Part shown: positions 19,646 to 28,863 of the stretch, in pieces
How the letters are laid out: each line of letters opens with the position of its first letter
Position numbering within the stretch: the stretch's first letter is position 1
Assembly: GCF_026283955.1 (NCBI RefSeq)
Contig: NZ_JAPDPE010000035.1
Span: 1 to 40,746, forward strand
Reading direction: 5' to 3'
Origin: Dyella silvatica
GTDB lineage: Bacteria; Pseudomonadota; Gammaproteobacteria; Xanthomonadales; Rhodanobacteraceae
Length of the DNA stretch: 40,746 nucleotides
The notes under the pieces: model-generated
The model's input: only the letters and a program-made list of their open reading frames with translations
Told to the model about the DNA's origin: nothing
Databases searched by the model: none
Position numbers and translations under genes: made by a program

Positions 19646-20504
19646 CGTATTCTCCGGGATGAATCGTTTCTTCAACTTTCAGTTCGAGTTTGTAGGCCAG
19701 CGCCACAAACAACGCCTGGCATAAACAGATCGTGCTGGTCAGCGCACGGAAGGCGAAGGCACTGCCCTCGCTGACCTTCAACATCACGCTGGCATCGCGG
19801 GCCAGCGGGCCCAGTGCGCTGTCGGTAATCGCCAGCACCTTGGCTTTGTGTTGATGAGCCACCCGCGCGCAATAAAGGGTTTCCTTGCCGTAGGGCGGAA
19901 AACTAATGGCAATCAGCGCATCGTTTTGACCGATGCTGCGAATCTGCTCACGAAACATGCCGCCCAGACCGCTAATCAAGTGCACGCGCTTTTGCGTGTG
20001 CTGCAACGCATAGGCGATGTAGCTGGCAATGCTGAAAGTGCGGCGCACGGCAATGACATAGATGTTTTCGGCCTTGACCAGTAACTCCACTGCCGCTTCG
20101 AATGACTTGGGATCGAACTCGCCGGCCAGTTCATCCAGGCCGATGCGGCTGGCGTCGATGAATTGCAGCGCCATATCCGCCGTGCTCATCGGCGCGGCGC
20201 CATCCTCGATGACTTTGCGAATACGCTGCCGATAGCTATGCGCTGGCGTGACCGCCTCGGTATAGGTGCTGCGAAACACCGCCTGCATTTCGCTGAAACC
20301 CGAGTAACCGAAGCGCTGGGCAAAGCGCACCACCGCCGATGGATGCACCGCGCAGCCGTCGGCTACCTCGTTGATGCGTTGGACCATGATGTTCGCGCGT
20401 TGCTGCTCAAGATAGGTCGCCACGCCCTGCAACTGGCGCGGCAAGGTATCGAACTCCTCGGCGATCCGGTGCAGCAACTCATCGACCGCACTTCGCTTGC
20501 TCAT
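19638..20504 (-). CDS. iolR: RpiR-family transcriptional regulator of inositol catabolism
   Basis: The 288-residue protein has an N-terminal RpiR helix-turn-helix (residues about 5-80, with HPSAVVRFAQRFGYSGFSEMQ). A C-terminal SIS sugar-phosphate isomerase-type domain follows (about 125-265, with AENIYVIAVRRTFSIASYIAYAL and NDALIAISFPPYGKET). In Sinorhizobium and Salmonella, IolR regulators of this family repress the iol genes and respond to a pathway intermediate. The gene heads the minus-strand group, overlaps iolG, and faces the ABC transporter genes across a region with a matching palindrome. GGAG upstream supports the start at 20504; the frame is open further upstream without similarity. 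The symbol is assigned by role, not proven orthology. Confidence 0.87.
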   Translation of the reverse strand: MSKRSAVDELLHRIAEEFDTLPRQLQGVATYLEQQRANIMVQRINEVADGCAVHPSAVVRFAQRFGYSGFSEMQAVFRSTYTEAVTPAHSYRQRIRKVIEDGAAPMSTADMALQFIDASRIGLDELAGEFDPKSFEAAVELLVKAENIYVIAVRRTFSIASYIAYALQHTQKRVHLISGLGGMFREQIRSIGQNDALIAISFPPYGKETLYCARVAHQHKAKVLAITDSALGPLARDASVMLKVSEGSAFAFRALTSTICLCQALFVALAYKLELKVEETIHPGEYDD

Positions 20505-20675
20505 GATCTCTCCATACCTCGGGTGAATTCCCATATCGCCGGGCGGCTGCTTTCGATAGCGCCTCGCACGCCCTTTCCAGCACCTGTCGAATCGCCTGAC
20601 ACGCTGCCGGCCACGCCCCGGACACCTGCAAGAACCTGCAAATGCACCGCCTGGCGACGCCTTTATGCACCACAT

Positions 20676-20689
20676 GGAATTTTTCTTCC
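20676..20689. promoter_or_regulatory. Candidate IolR operator, GGAA-N6-TTCC
   Basis: GGAATTTTTCTTCC is an exact GGAA-N6-TTCC palindrome, the motif proposed for the RpiR-type IolR of Sinorhizobium meliloti. It lies in the divergent control region next to an rpiR-type gene. A related 14-bp palindrome, GCAA-N6-TTGC, is at 20705-20718, centred 29 bp away and overlapping the -35 element of the transporter promoter. Confidence 0.72.
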
Positions 20690-20714
20690 AGTTTTTTTTA
20701 TTGTGCAATGCAAG

Positions 20715-20744
20715 TTGCAAAATGACCGAAAGCGTTCCTATGCT
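20715..20744 (+). promoter_or_regulatory. Sigma-70 promoter of the inositol transporter and iol operon
   Basis: TTGCAA (20715-20720) and TATGCT (20739-20744) are separated by 18 bp and match the -35 and -10 consensus well. Transcription would start near 20751, about 90 nt before the binding-protein gene. The -35 element overlaps the GCAA-N6-TTGC palindrome, which would let a bound repressor block polymerase. Confidence 0.65.
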
Positions 20745-20840
20745 CGACCTCAACCCATCAGCGCTGCGGTCCAGCAGGCTCGCGGCACGGCTCGAATAGC
20801 GGTTGGCGGCAATCAGCCAACCCATCCCGTGGAGGCTTGT

Positions 20841-21884
20841 ATGCATGTTCGGAAACTATCCCTGTGGTTGGCGGCCTTGCTGACCGGCGCTGTCGTCCTG
20901 CCCGCCGCATGGGCAGCAGACGGCCCACGCGCCAACCAGCGTTATGTGCTGATCAGCCATGCACCCGATTCAGACTCATGGTGGAACACCATCAAGAATT
21001 CGATCAAACAGGCAGGCGAGGATTTCGGCGTACAGGTCGACTACCGTAATCCGCCCAACGGCGACCTCGCCGATATGGCGCGGCTGATCGAACAGGCCGC
21101 CGCGCGCAACTACAACGGCGTCGCTTTCGATATCGCCGACTACGACGTGCTGTCCAAGCCCGCCAAGCGGGTTACCGCCAAGGGCATTCCGGTGGTCACG
21201 CTCAATTCCGGCACGCTGGAAGAAAGTGGAAAACTCGGCGCGATCATGCATATAGGGCAACCCGAATACGACGCCGGCAAAGCCGCCGGCGAACGGGCCA
21301 AAGCCGCTGGCGTCAATTCGTTTCTCTGCGTCAATCACTACGCCACCAATGTCGCCTCGCTGCAGCGCTGCAAGGGCTTTGCCGATGCCATCGGCGTCGA
21401 CTTCAAGAAATCGATGATCGACACCGGCGTCGACCCCACCGTGGTGTCGAGCAAGGTCAGCGCCTATCTGCGCAACAACCCCAAAACCCAGGCGGTACTG
21501 GCCTTGGGCCCGAACTCGGCCGAACCGACCATCCAGGCGCTGGAGAAAATGGGCCTGGCCGGAAAGATCTATTTCGGCAGCTTCGACCTGTCGCCATCCA
21601 TCATCGACGCGATCAAGAAAGGTGAGATGAATTTCGCCATCGACCAGCAGCCGTATTTGCAAGGCTATATGTCGATTGCCGCACTGGTCATTGCCAATGA
21701 TGACAAGACCAAAGACCCGGCCACGATCATCGCCAAGCTCAAGGCCAATCCGAAATTCCAGGCCCGTTTGAAGGAATACGGATTAGCGCCGGTCTACCAA
21801 AAAGACAGCGTCAGTTCGGGCCCCGCCTTTGTCACCAAAGACAATGTGGGCACCGTCGAGAAATACGCCGGCCAGTATCGCTGA
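20841..21884 (+). CDS. Sugar-type ABC transporter periplasmic binding protein (probable inositol)
   Basis: The 347-residue protein has a signal peptide (MHVRKLSLWLAALLTGAVV followed by an AWA cleavage site near residue 25) and a type I periplasmic binding fold of the ribose/galactose family. Visible segments are YVLISHAPDSDSWWNTIKNS, YNGVAFDIADYD, VTAKGIPVVTLNSG, AVLALGPNSAEPTIQALEKM and FAIDQQPYLQGYMSIAALV. It would capture the substrate in the periplasm and deliver it to the permease and ATPase encoded next. The ATG at 20841 is chosen for the signal peptide and for GGAGG just upstream, although the frame is open for 226 codons before it. Inositol as ligand is inferred from the locus. Confidence 0.9.
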   Translation: MHVRKLSLWLAALLTGAVVLPAAWAADGPRANQRYVLISHAPDSDSWWNTIKNSIKQAGEDFGVQVDYRNPPNGDLADMARLIEQAAARNYNGVAFDIADYDVLSKPAKRVTAKGIPVVTLNSGTLEESGKLGAIMHIGQPEYDAGKAAGERAKAAGVNSFLCVNHYATNVASLQRCKGFADAIGVDFKKSMIDTGVDPTVVSSKVSAYLRNNPKTQAVLALGPNSAEPTIQALEKMGLAGKIYFGSFDLSPSIIDAIKKGEMNFAIDQQPYLQGYMSIAALVIANDDKTKDPATIIAKLKANPKFQARLKEYGLAPVYQKDSVSSGPAFVTKDNVGTVEKYAGQYR

Positions 21885-21965
21885 CCCCTTCAAGCCACAG
21901 CGGCCGGCGAGCAACACCGGCCAGCGATGCAGTCGAATATTCAAAGCGAAAGCGCGAGAGATTCC

Positions 21966-23114
21966 ATGAGTGTGACCACCCCTGGCATGACCGTAATGAA
22001 TGGCAAAATGGACAAATCCATCGCAAGCAGCGACGAACGTGTACGACGCATTTCGCCGTGGCGTGCTCTGCTTAACCGGCCGGAGTTCGGCTCGATGGCC
22101 GGCACCCTGCTGGTCTTCGTCTTGTTCGGCATCTTTGCCGGCGATTCCGGCATGTTCAATCTCGATGGCGTCATGAACTGGGCCCAGGTGGCCGCCTATC
22201 TCGGCATCATCGCGGTCGGCGCCTGTGTATTGATGATCGCCGGTGAATTCGATTTGTCGATCGGCTCGATGATCGGCTTCGCCGGCATGATGATGGCGGT
22301 GCCAGCGATGTTTCTTGGTTGGCCCATGTGGGCATCCATGCTGTTTGCCTTCGCCGGCTGCATGGCGCTGGGCTGGCTCAACGGCTACCTGGTCGTGCGG
22401 ACCAAATTGCCGAGTTTTATCGTCACGCTGGCCTTTATGTTCATCCTGCGTGGATTGACCTTGGTGCTATCCACGTATTTCTCCAACAGCACTATCGTCA
22501 GCGGCGTGGGTGACAAAGTCACTGCCGACCCCATCGTGCGCGCCTTATTCCAGGGCACCACCGGCCACGGTGTATTCAGCTGGCTGGCCAACCTCGGCCT
22601 GATCGACAAATTGCCCAATGGCCAGCCCGTGGTGAATGGCTTGCCCAAGGTCATGCTGTGGTGGTTGCTGATGGCGATAGGCGCGGGCTTTGTATTGTCG
22701 CGCACCCGATTTGGCAACTGGATCTACATGGTGGGCGGTGACGACAACGCGGCCAAGAACGTCGGCATTCCGGTGCGCCGGGTAAAAATCAGCCTATTCA
22801 TGTTTACCGCCTTTTGCGCTTGCCTGTTTGGCGTTCTGCAAGTGGCCGACGTAGGCTCGGCAGCAGCGGATCGCGGGCTGCAAAAAGAGTTCGAAGCCAT
22901 TATCGCCGCGGTGATCGGCGGTGCCCTGCTCACCGGCGGCTACGGCTCGGTGCTCGGCGCCTGCTTCGGCGCCTTGATTTTCGGCGTCGTGCAAATCGGT
23001 ATCTCGTATACCAATTTCGACTCCGACTGGTACCGGGTTTTCCTCGGCGGCATGCTGCTGCTGGCGGTGTTGTTCAACCATTACATCCGCTCACGCGCAA
23101 CCACAGGCAAGTGA
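21966..23114 (+). CDS. Sugar-type ABC transporter permease (probable inositol)
   Basis: The 382-residue inner-membrane protein belongs to the RbsC-like branched permeases, with about ten hydrophobic helices. The family signature is the segment ending [20 protein letters not shown] near residue 90-105, and the EAA-like cytoplasmic loop lies in the stretch with [18 protein letters not shown] near residue 260. The region [19 protein letters not shown] is also characteristic. The start is placed at 21966, where GAGAG precedes the ATG; an ATG at 21927 would add 13 residues without a clear ribosome-binding site. It lies between the binding-protein and ATPase genes, 10 bp before the latter. Confidence 0.92.
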   Translation: MSVTTPGMTVMNGKMDKSIASSDERVRRISPWRALLNRPEFGSMAGTLLVFVLFGIFAGDSGMFNLDGVMNWAQVAAYLGIIAVGACVLMIAGEFDLSIGSMIGFAGMMMAVPAMFLGWPMWASMLFAFAGCMALGWLNGYLVVRTKLPSFIVTLAFMFILRGLTLVLSTYFSNSTIVSGVGDKVTADPIVRALFQGTTGHGVFSWLANLGLIDKLPNGQPVVNGLPKVMLWWLLMAIGAGFVLSRTRFGNWIYMVGGDDNAAKNVGIPVRRVKISLFMFTAFCACLFGVLQVADVGSAAADRGLQKEFEAIIAAVIGGALLTGGYGSVLGACFGALIFGVVQIGISYTNFDSDWYRVFLGGMLLLAVLFNHYIRSRATTGK

Positions 23115-23124
23115 GGTTATCGAC

Positions 23125-23955
23125 ATGACTGTGAATTCCAACAACTCAAACCGTGCCGATGCAGCGAGCGACGACTACATCCTGCAACTCGAAGGCATCA
23201 GCAAATTTTTCGGCTCGGTGATTTCCCTGCAAGACGTCACGCTGCGCTTGCGTCGCGGCGAGGTGCATTGCCTGCTTGGCGACAATGGCGCCGGCAAATC
23301 CACCCTGATCAAGACCCTGGCCGGGGTGCATCAACCCAACCGCGGCCGTTACTTGATCGAAGGCAAAGAGGTGCATTTCAAGTCGCCGCGCGAAGCGCTC
23401 GATATGGGCATTGCCACGGTTTACCAGGATCTCGCCCTGGTGCCGTTGATGAGCGTCGCGCGCAATTTCTTCGCCGGCCGCGAACCCACGCGCAAATGGC
23501 TGGGCGTGTTCCCGGTGATGGACATGCAACATGCGGCGAAAGTTTCGGTTGAGAAGCTCGCTGAAATGGGCATCCACGTACGCTCGCCCCATCAACCTAT
23601 CGGCACCATGTCCGGCGGTGAGCGCCAATGTCTGGCGATTGCCCGGGCCATTCATTTCGGCGCCAAAGTATTGATTCTCGACGAACCAACCGCGGCACTC
23701 GGCGTCAAGCAAAGCTGCAACGTGCTCAAGCTGATCCACACTGCACGCGCACGCGGTATTTCGGTGATTTTCATCACCCATAACGTGCATCACGCCTACC
23801 CCATCGGCGACAGCTTCACCTTGCTCAATCGTGGTCAATCGATGGGCACATTCGCCAAGAACGGCGTCAGCAAAGAAGAAGTACTCGACATGATGGCGGG
23901 CGGCACCGAAATCCAAGGCCTGGTCGACGAGTTGGAAGGCCGTGCCGCAGCGTAA
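23125..23955 (+). CDS. Sugar-type ABC transporter ATPase, single domain (probable inositol)
   Basis: The 276-residue cytoplasmic ATPase has all ABC motifs once: Walker [10 protein letters not shown] (near residue 52), Q-loop VYQDLALVP, signature MSGGERQ, Walker [13 protein letters not shown] and the H-loop [10 protein letters not shown]. The ribose-type ATPases it resembles (RbsA, MglA) usually have two fused ATPase halves of about 500 residues, so this one must act as a homodimer, as in FrcA-like systems. It ends 99 bp before iolC, a gap where TTTTCG and TACATA with 17-bp spacing might form a weak second promoter. Confidence 0.92.
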   Translation: MTVNSNNSNRADAASDDYILQLEGISKFFGSVISLQDVTLRLRRGEVHCLLGDNGAGKSTLIKTLAGVHQPNRGRYLIEGKEVHFKSPREALDMGIATVYQDLALVPLMSVARNFFAGREPTRKWLGVFPVMDMQHAAKVSVEKLAEMGIHVRSPHQPIGTMSGGERQCLAIARAIHFGAKVLILDEPTAALGVKQSCNVLKLIHTARARGISVIFITHNVHHAYPIGDSFTLLNRGQSMGTFAKNGVSKEEVLDMMAGGTEIQGLVDELEGRAAA

Positions 23956-24054
23956 CGACACGCGTCCGCGAATTATCGCCGCATAGTCGTTTCACTGATT
24001 TTCGCGCACTGGCTGCACCCCTACATAAAACCCCACCTGCCCAAGCTTACCGCC

Positions 24055-26025
24055 ATGAACAAACGCAAATACGAACTGATCTGCCTTGGCCGCCTTGCAG
24101 TGGACCTGTACGCCCAACAACCCGGCGCACGGCTCGAAGACGCCTCTAGCTTCGCCAAATATCTTGGCGGCTCCTCGGGCAATACCGCCTTTGGCGCCGC
24201 GCGGCTGGGCCTGCGCACCGCCATGCTAAGCCGGGTCGGCGACGATCACATGGGGCGTTTCCTGCTGCAAACTCTGAGCCGCGAAGGCTGTGATGTCAGC
24301 CAAGTGCAGCTCGACCGGCAGCGACTCACCGCGCTGGTCTTGCTGGGCATCAAGGACCGCGACAGCTTTCCGCTGATTTTTTATCGCGAGAACTGCGCTG
24401 ACATGGCCATCGATGAAGCGGATATCGACGAGAACTTTATCGCCTCTAGCCACGCCCTGGCGATTACCGGCACCCACTTCTCCACCCCGGCCGTACACGC
24501 TGCCAGCAGCAAGGCGCTGAGCTACGCGCGCAAACATGCTGTACGTACCGTGCTGGATATCGACTACCGCCCCGTGCTGTGGGGCCTGACCGGCCGTGGC
24601 GATGGCGAAACCCGTTTCGTTGCCGACCACAGTGTCACCGCGCATCTGCAAAGCATCCTGCCCCAGTTTGACCTGGTGGTCGGCACCGAAGAAGAGTTCC
24701 ATATCGCCGGCGGCAGTGAGCATCTGATCACTGCCTTGCAGGCCGTGCGCGCGGTAAGCAAGGCCACCCTGGTGGTCAAACGCGGCGCCCTCGGCTGCAC
24801 AGTGATCGAAGCGGCCATTCCGGCACAGATCGATGATGCCCCCACCTTTCATGGCCGCCGGGTCGAGGTGCTTAACGTACTGGGTGCGGGCGATGCCTTC
24901 ATGGCGGGTTTTCTCTACGGCTGGCTGCGCGATCAAGCTATCGAGCGCTGCTGCGCCTACGCCAACGCCTGCGGTGCCATCGTGGTATCGCGCCATGGCT
25001 GCGCGCCCGCCATGCCGAGCCGGGCCGAGCTGGATTACTTCCTCGCCCATGCCGAACGGCTGCAACGGCCCGACGAGGATGAAGAACTGACGCATCTGCA
25101 TCGCGTCAGCATCGCCCGGCCGCATTGGGACGATCTGCATATTTTCGCCTTTGACCATCGCAGCCAGTTTTTTGAACTGGCGCGTGCATGCGGCGGCGAC
25201 GAATCGCGCTTGCCGCGTTTAAAGCAACTGCTGGTCGAGGCCGTGGCGCAGACCGAGCGCGAGCTAGGCCTGAAAAACCGCGTCGGTGTATTGATCGATC
25301 AAAGCTACGGCGAAGACGCGCTTCACGCCGCGACAGGCCGCGGCTGGTGGATCGGTCGCCCAGTCGAGATGCCCGGCTCCAATCCGCTTGAATTCGAGCA
25401 CGGTCGCTCAGTCGGCAGCCAGTTGCTGCACTGGCCCGCTGAACATGTGGTCAAGTGCCTGGTCCCGTTCGACCCGGATGGCACACCGGAGTCACGGCTG
25501 GAGCAGGAAACCCAGCTGCACACGCTTTACAACGCGGTAAAGCAGAGCGGCCACGAATTGCTGCTCGAAGTGATTCCACCCACAGCGCTGGGGCCCGACG
25601 CAAAAGCCAGCCAGGGTGAGCGCGTTCTGCGCGCCATGAAGCGTATCTACAACCTCGGCATCCGCCCGCAATGGTGGAAGCTGGCGCCACTGCCTGCGCA
25701 AGACTGGCACGCCATCGATGCACTGATCAGCGAGCGCGATCCTTACTGCCGCGGAGTCTTGCTGCTCGGCCTCAATGCACCGTTCGCTGAACTGGCTGAA
25801 GGTTTCTCCGCCGCCGCACACAGCGCCAGCTGCCGCGGTTTCGCCGTAGGCCGCAGCCTGTTCGTGGAACCGGCGCGCGCCTGGCTGCAAGGCGATATCG
25901 ACGATGCCGCGCTGGTATCCCGCGCGGCCCAACAATTCACCGAGCTGGCCGCGCTGTGGCGGCAAACGCGCAGCCACGCCGCGTTAGCGCCGCCCTCACG
26001 CAAAGACCTGGGGGCCGCGGCATGA
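24055..26025 (+). CDS. iolC: Bifunctional 5-dehydro-2-deoxygluconokinase / DUF2090 aldolase
   Basis: The 656-residue protein is a fusion. Residues 1 to about 335 are a PfkB-family sugar kinase (YLGGSSGNTAFGAARLGL near 37-54, and VLGAGDAFMAGFLYG with catalytic Asp280) that phosphorylates 2-deoxy-5-keto-gluconate. Residues from about 355 to 640 form a DUF2090 domain, with DDLHIFAFDHRSQFFELA, GVLIDQSYGEDAL and LLLEVIPP. This domain is taken to cleave the product into dihydroxyacetone phosphate and malonate semialdehyde, replacing a separate iolJ. The fused form is known in many proteobacteria. The stop overlaps the iolD start (ATGA), indicating coupled translation. Confidence 0.93.
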   Translation: MNKRKYELICLGRLAVDLYAQQPGARLEDASSFAKYLGGSSGNTAFGAARLGLRTAMLSRVGDDHMGRFLLQTLSREGCDVSQVQLDRQRLTALVLLGIKDRDSFPLIFYRENCADMAIDEADIDENFIASSHALAITGTHFSTPAVHAASSKALSYARKHAVRTVLDIDYRPVLWGLTGRGDGETRFVADHSVTAHLQSILPQFDLVVGTEEEFHIAGGSEHLITALQAVRAVSKATLVVKRGALGCTVIEAAIPAQIDDAPTFHGRRVEVLNVLGAGDAFMAGFLYGWLRDQAIERCCAYANACGAIVVSRHGCAPAMPSRAELDYFLAHAERLQRPDEDEELTHLHRVSIARPHWDDLHIFAFDHRSQFFELARACGGDESRLPRLKQLLVEAVAQTERELGLKNRVGVLIDQSYGEDALHAATGRGWWIGRPVEMPGSNPLEFEHGRSVGSQLLHWPAEHVVKCLVPFDPDGTPESRLEQETQLHTLYNAVKQSGHELLLEVIPPTALGPDAKASQGERVLRAMKRIYNLGIRPQWWKLAPLPAQDWHAIDALISERDPYCRGVLLLGLNAPFAELAEGFSAAAHSASCRGFAVGRSLFVEPARAWLQGDIDDAALVSRAAQQFTELAALWRQTRSHAALAPPSRKDLGAAA

Positions 26026-27956
26026 GCCAAACCCTGCGACTGACGATGGCGCAAGCCCTGGTCCGATATTTGGCGGCGCAGTACACGCTGAGTGTCGATA
26101 GCGGCGAACGAGTGCCGCTATTCGGTGGGGTGTTCGCCATCTTCGGTCACGGCAATGTGGCCGGCCTGGGCGAGGCGCTTTATCAACAACAGGGCAGTTT
26201 GCCGACTTATCGCGCGCACAACGAGCAAGCCATGGCCAACGCCGCCATCGCCTACGCCAAGGCTCATATGCGCCGGCGCATGATGGCGGTAACCACCTCG
26301 ATCGGCCCCGGCGCCACCAATCTGCTCACCTCCGCCGCACTGGCGCATGTGAATCGCCTGCCGGTATTGCTGCTGCCCGGGGATGTTTTTGTCTCCCGTG
26401 CGCCCGATCCGGTTTTGCAGCAACTGGAGGATTTCAGTGACGGCACGCTTAGCGTCAATGATTGCTTTCGTCCGCTATCGCGCTATTTCGACCGCATCGT
26501 CAAACCCGAGCAGCTGCTTACCGCGCTGCCACGTGCGTTGCGGGTGCTGACCGACCCGGCCCAATGCGGCCCGGTCACCCTGGCCCTGCCGCAAGATGTG
26601 CAGACCGAAGCCTACGACTGGCCCGCGGCGTTTTTCGCCGAGCGTATTCACACTTTTCGCGCCACGCCTCCGGCCAACGATGAGATCGACGCCGCCGCCC
26701 GGGCGTTGCGTGCGGCGAAACGGCCAGTACTTATTGCCGGCGGTGGCGCGCTTTACGCCCACGCCAGCCAGACATTGCGCAACTTCGCAGAAAAGCACGG
26801 CGTGCCGGTTGCCGAAACCCAGGCGGGCAAAGGTAGCCTGGCCTGGAATCATCCCCTGCAGCTGGGACCGGCCGGCGTCTGTGGCTCCACCGCAGCCAAC
26901 GCGCTGCTGGCCGAGGCCGATCTGGTACTGGCCGTCGGCACCCGGCTGCAAGATTTCACCACCGGTTCCAATGCACTTTATCGTCACGCACGCATTGTCA
27001 CCCTCAACGTCAACAGTTACGACGCACTTAAGGGCGGCGGGCTGGAAATCCTCGCCGACGCACGGCTTGGCCTGCAAGCACTGGCAGCGGCGCTTGATGG
27101 TTGGCACAGCGACGACGACTGGCGTCAGCGTGCCGAGCATGCTGCTGAGGATTGGCGCAACGTAGTGAGCACGATTACCGGTCAGCGTGAACTGCCCGAA
27201 GCTACCCTGCCCTACGACGGTGAAATCATCGGCGCCGTGCAACGCTCACACCCTGACTCCAGCCGCGACGACATCGTCGTCTGCGCCGCCGGCACCCTAC
27301 CCGCCGAACTGGAAAAACTGTGGCGCACGGCCACCCCCGGCGGCTATCACATGGAGTACGGCTACTCCTGCATGGGTTACGAGATCGCCGGTGGACTTGG
27401 CGTAAAGATGGCCAAACCCGAGCGCGAAGTCATTGTGATGCTCGGTGATGGCAGCTATCTGATGCTAAATGCCGAAATCGCCACCTCGGTGATGCTGGGG
27501 CACAAGCTGATCGTCATCGTGCTCGATAACCGTGGCTATGGCTGCATCAATCGCCTGCAACAGGCCTGTGGCGGCGCCCCTTTCAACAACATGCTGGACG
27601 ATTGCCTGCAAGGCAGCGACGGCGCTCCGGCGATTGACTTCGCCGCACATGCACGCGCCATGGGTGCCGAGGCCGAGCATGTGCACGGCATCGCCGAACT
27701 GGAACAAGCCTTGTTACGCGCCCGTGCCGCCAAACGTACCTACCTGATCTCCATCGACACCGATCACCGCCGCACCACCGAAGCAGGCGGCTGTTGGTGG
27801 GAGGTCGCCGTGCCCGAGGTTTCGACGCAGGCATCGGTGCGCCAGGCGCGGCGCGAATACGAAAACGCCAAACAAGATCAGGCCAAGCAGCATCAGCTAT
27901 CTCATTCGACGCCAGACCAAACGACATCCATGCAGGGCAAGACCGATGGCCAGTAA
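26022..27956 (+). CDS. iolD: 3D-(3,5/4)-trihydroxycyclohexane-1,2-dione acylhydrolase
   Basis: IolD is a thiamine diphosphate-dependent enzyme that hydrolyses the ring of the trihydroxycyclohexanedione to 5-deoxy-glucuronate. The 644 residues match the family. The ThDP-activating Glu is in AHNEQAMANAAIAYAKA, near residue 67. GPGATNLLTSAALAH follows, and the C-terminal cofactor motif begins MLGDGSYLMLNAEIATS and ends LDNRGYGCINRLQ. MEYGYSCMGYEIAGGLG also lies in this region. The start at 26022 gives MSQTLRLTMAQALVRYL; the frame is open 22 codons earlier inside iolC. iolE starts 11 bp before the iolD stop, so iolC, iolD, iolE and iolB form an overlapping chain. Confidence 0.95.
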   Translation: MSQTLRLTMAQALVRYLAAQYTLSVDSGERVPLFGGVFAIFGHGNVAGLGEALYQQQGSLPTYRAHNEQAMANAAIAYAKAHMRRRMMAVTTSIGPGATNLLTSAALAHVNRLPVLLLPGDVFVSRAPDPVLQQLEDFSDGTLSVNDCFRPLSRYFDRIVKPEQLLTALPRALRVLTDPAQCGPVTLALPQDVQTEAYDWPAAFFAERIHTFRATPPANDEIDAAARALRAAKRPVLIAGGGALYAHASQTLRNFAEKHGVPVAETQAGKGSLAWNHPLQLGPAGVCGSTAANALLAEADLVLAVGTRLQDFTTGSNALYRHARIVTLNVNSYDALKGGGLEILADARLGLQALAAALDGWHSDDDWRQRAEHAAEDWRNVVSTITGQRELPEATLPYDGEIIGAVQRSHPDSSRDDIVVCAAGTLPAELEKLWRTATPGGYHMEYGYSCMGYEIAGGLGVKMAKPEREVIVMLGDGSYLMLNAEIATSVMLGHKLIVIVLDNRGYGCINRLQQACGGAPFNNMLDDCLQGSDGAPAIDFAAHARAMGAEAEHVHGIAELEQALLRARAAKRTYLISIDTDHRRTTEAGGCWWEVAVPEVSTQASVRQARREYENAKQDQAKQHQLSHSTPDQTTSMQGKTDGQ

Positions 27957-28863
27957 TCCCTTTGAAGTAAAGATCGGCATCAACCCGATCAGCTGGAGCA
28001 ACGACGATCTCCCCTCGCTGGGCGGTGAAACCCCGCTGTCCACAGCGCTGACCGAGGGCCGCGAGATCGGCTATCAAGGCTTTGAGTTAGGCAATAAATT
28101 TCCGCGCGATCCCGATGCGTTGCGCCAGCTGATGGCAAGCTACCAGCTCGAGGTGGTGTCCGGCTGGTACTCCGGCCGCCTCGCCAAGCGCAGCGTCGAA
28201 GAAGAAATCGCCGCCGTCGAGCCCCATCTGCGCCTGCTTGCCGCCAACGGCTGCAAGGTGATGGTCTACGGCGAAGTCGCCGACTCGATCCAGGGTGAGC
28301 GCGGTGTGCCACTGTACAAACGGCCACGCTTCAACGGCGACGATGCCTTTAAACACTACGGCGAGCGACTTACCGCATTCGGTCGGTATCTGCTGAAGCA
28401 CGGCGTGCGGCTGGCTTATCACCACCACATGGGCGCCTATGTGGAATCCCCGCAGGATATCGATCGCGCGATGGCCTACACCGGCAATGAAGTCGGCCTG
28501 CTGTTCGACAGCGGCCACGCCTATTTTGGCGGCGGTGACCCGCTGGCGGTACTGCACAAGCACATCGATCGCGTCTGCCATGTGCACTGCAAAGACGTGC
28601 GTCCTGCCATCATCCGCCATGCACGCAATCGCCAGTGGAGTTTTCTCGACGCGGTCTTGAATGGGGTGTTTACCGTACCCGGCGACGGTGCCATCGATTT
28701 CGCCGCCATCGTCGGCTTGCTGCGTGAGAACGGTTACCAGGGCTGGCTAATCGTCGAGGCCGAGCAAGACCCCGCCGTAGCGCCCAGCTACGCCTATGCC
28801 AGCCTCGGCTATCGCACCCTGCGCGCGCTGGTCGACGGCACCGCCCGGCAGGAGGCCGCATGA
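27946..28863 (+). CDS. iolE: Myo-inosose-2 dehydratase
   Basis: IolE removes water from 2-keto-myo-inositol to give the trihydroxycyclohexanedione used by IolD. This 305-residue protein has the xylose isomerase-like TIM-barrel fold. Motifs typical of the family include KIGINPISWSNDDLPSLGG at the N-terminus, GYQGFELGNKFPRDP, RLAYHHHMGAYVESPQDID, VGLLFDSGHAYFGGGDPL and HVHCKDVRP, which supply the metal-binding Glu, Asp and His residues. The start overlaps the end of iolD by 11 nt and the stop overlaps the iolB start by 4 nt. Confidence 0.96.
   Translation: MASNPFEVKIGINPISWSNDDLPSLGGETPLSTALTEGREIGYQGFELGNKFPRDPDALRQLMASYQLEVVSGWYSGRLAKRSVEEEIAAVEPHLRLLAANGCKVMVYGEVADSIQGERGVPLYKRPRFNGDDAFKHYGERLTAFGRYLLKHGVRLAYHHHMGAYVESPQDIDRAMAYTGNEVGLLFDSGHAYFGGGDPLAVLHKHIDRVCHVHCKDVRPAIIRHARNRQWSFLDAVLNGVFTVPGDGAIDFAAIVGLLRENGYQGWLIVEAEQDPAVAPSYAYASLGYRTLRALVDGTARQEAA

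Larger units (their letters stand above)
20505..20840. promoter_or_regulatory. Divergent control region of the inositol locus
   Basis: This 336-bp gap contains no gene. It lies between the regulator (minus) and the transporter (plus) and carries the operator and promoter elements listed separately, all between 20676 and 20751. The stretch 20505-20640 shows nothing I can name. The leader from the predicted start near 20751 to the first gene is about 90 nt and ends with the ribosome-binding site GGAGG at 20831-20835. Confidence 0.7.

Noticed and set aside
20163..20840. 226-codon upstream extension of the binding-protein frame
   Set aside because: It runs through the rpiR gene in antisense and through the promoter region. 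The ATG at 20841 has GGAGG and begins a proper signal peptide.
25956..26021. Earlier start for iolD inside iolC
   Set aside because: The 22 extra residues have no family similarity, and the ATGA overlap at 26022 fits coupled translation.
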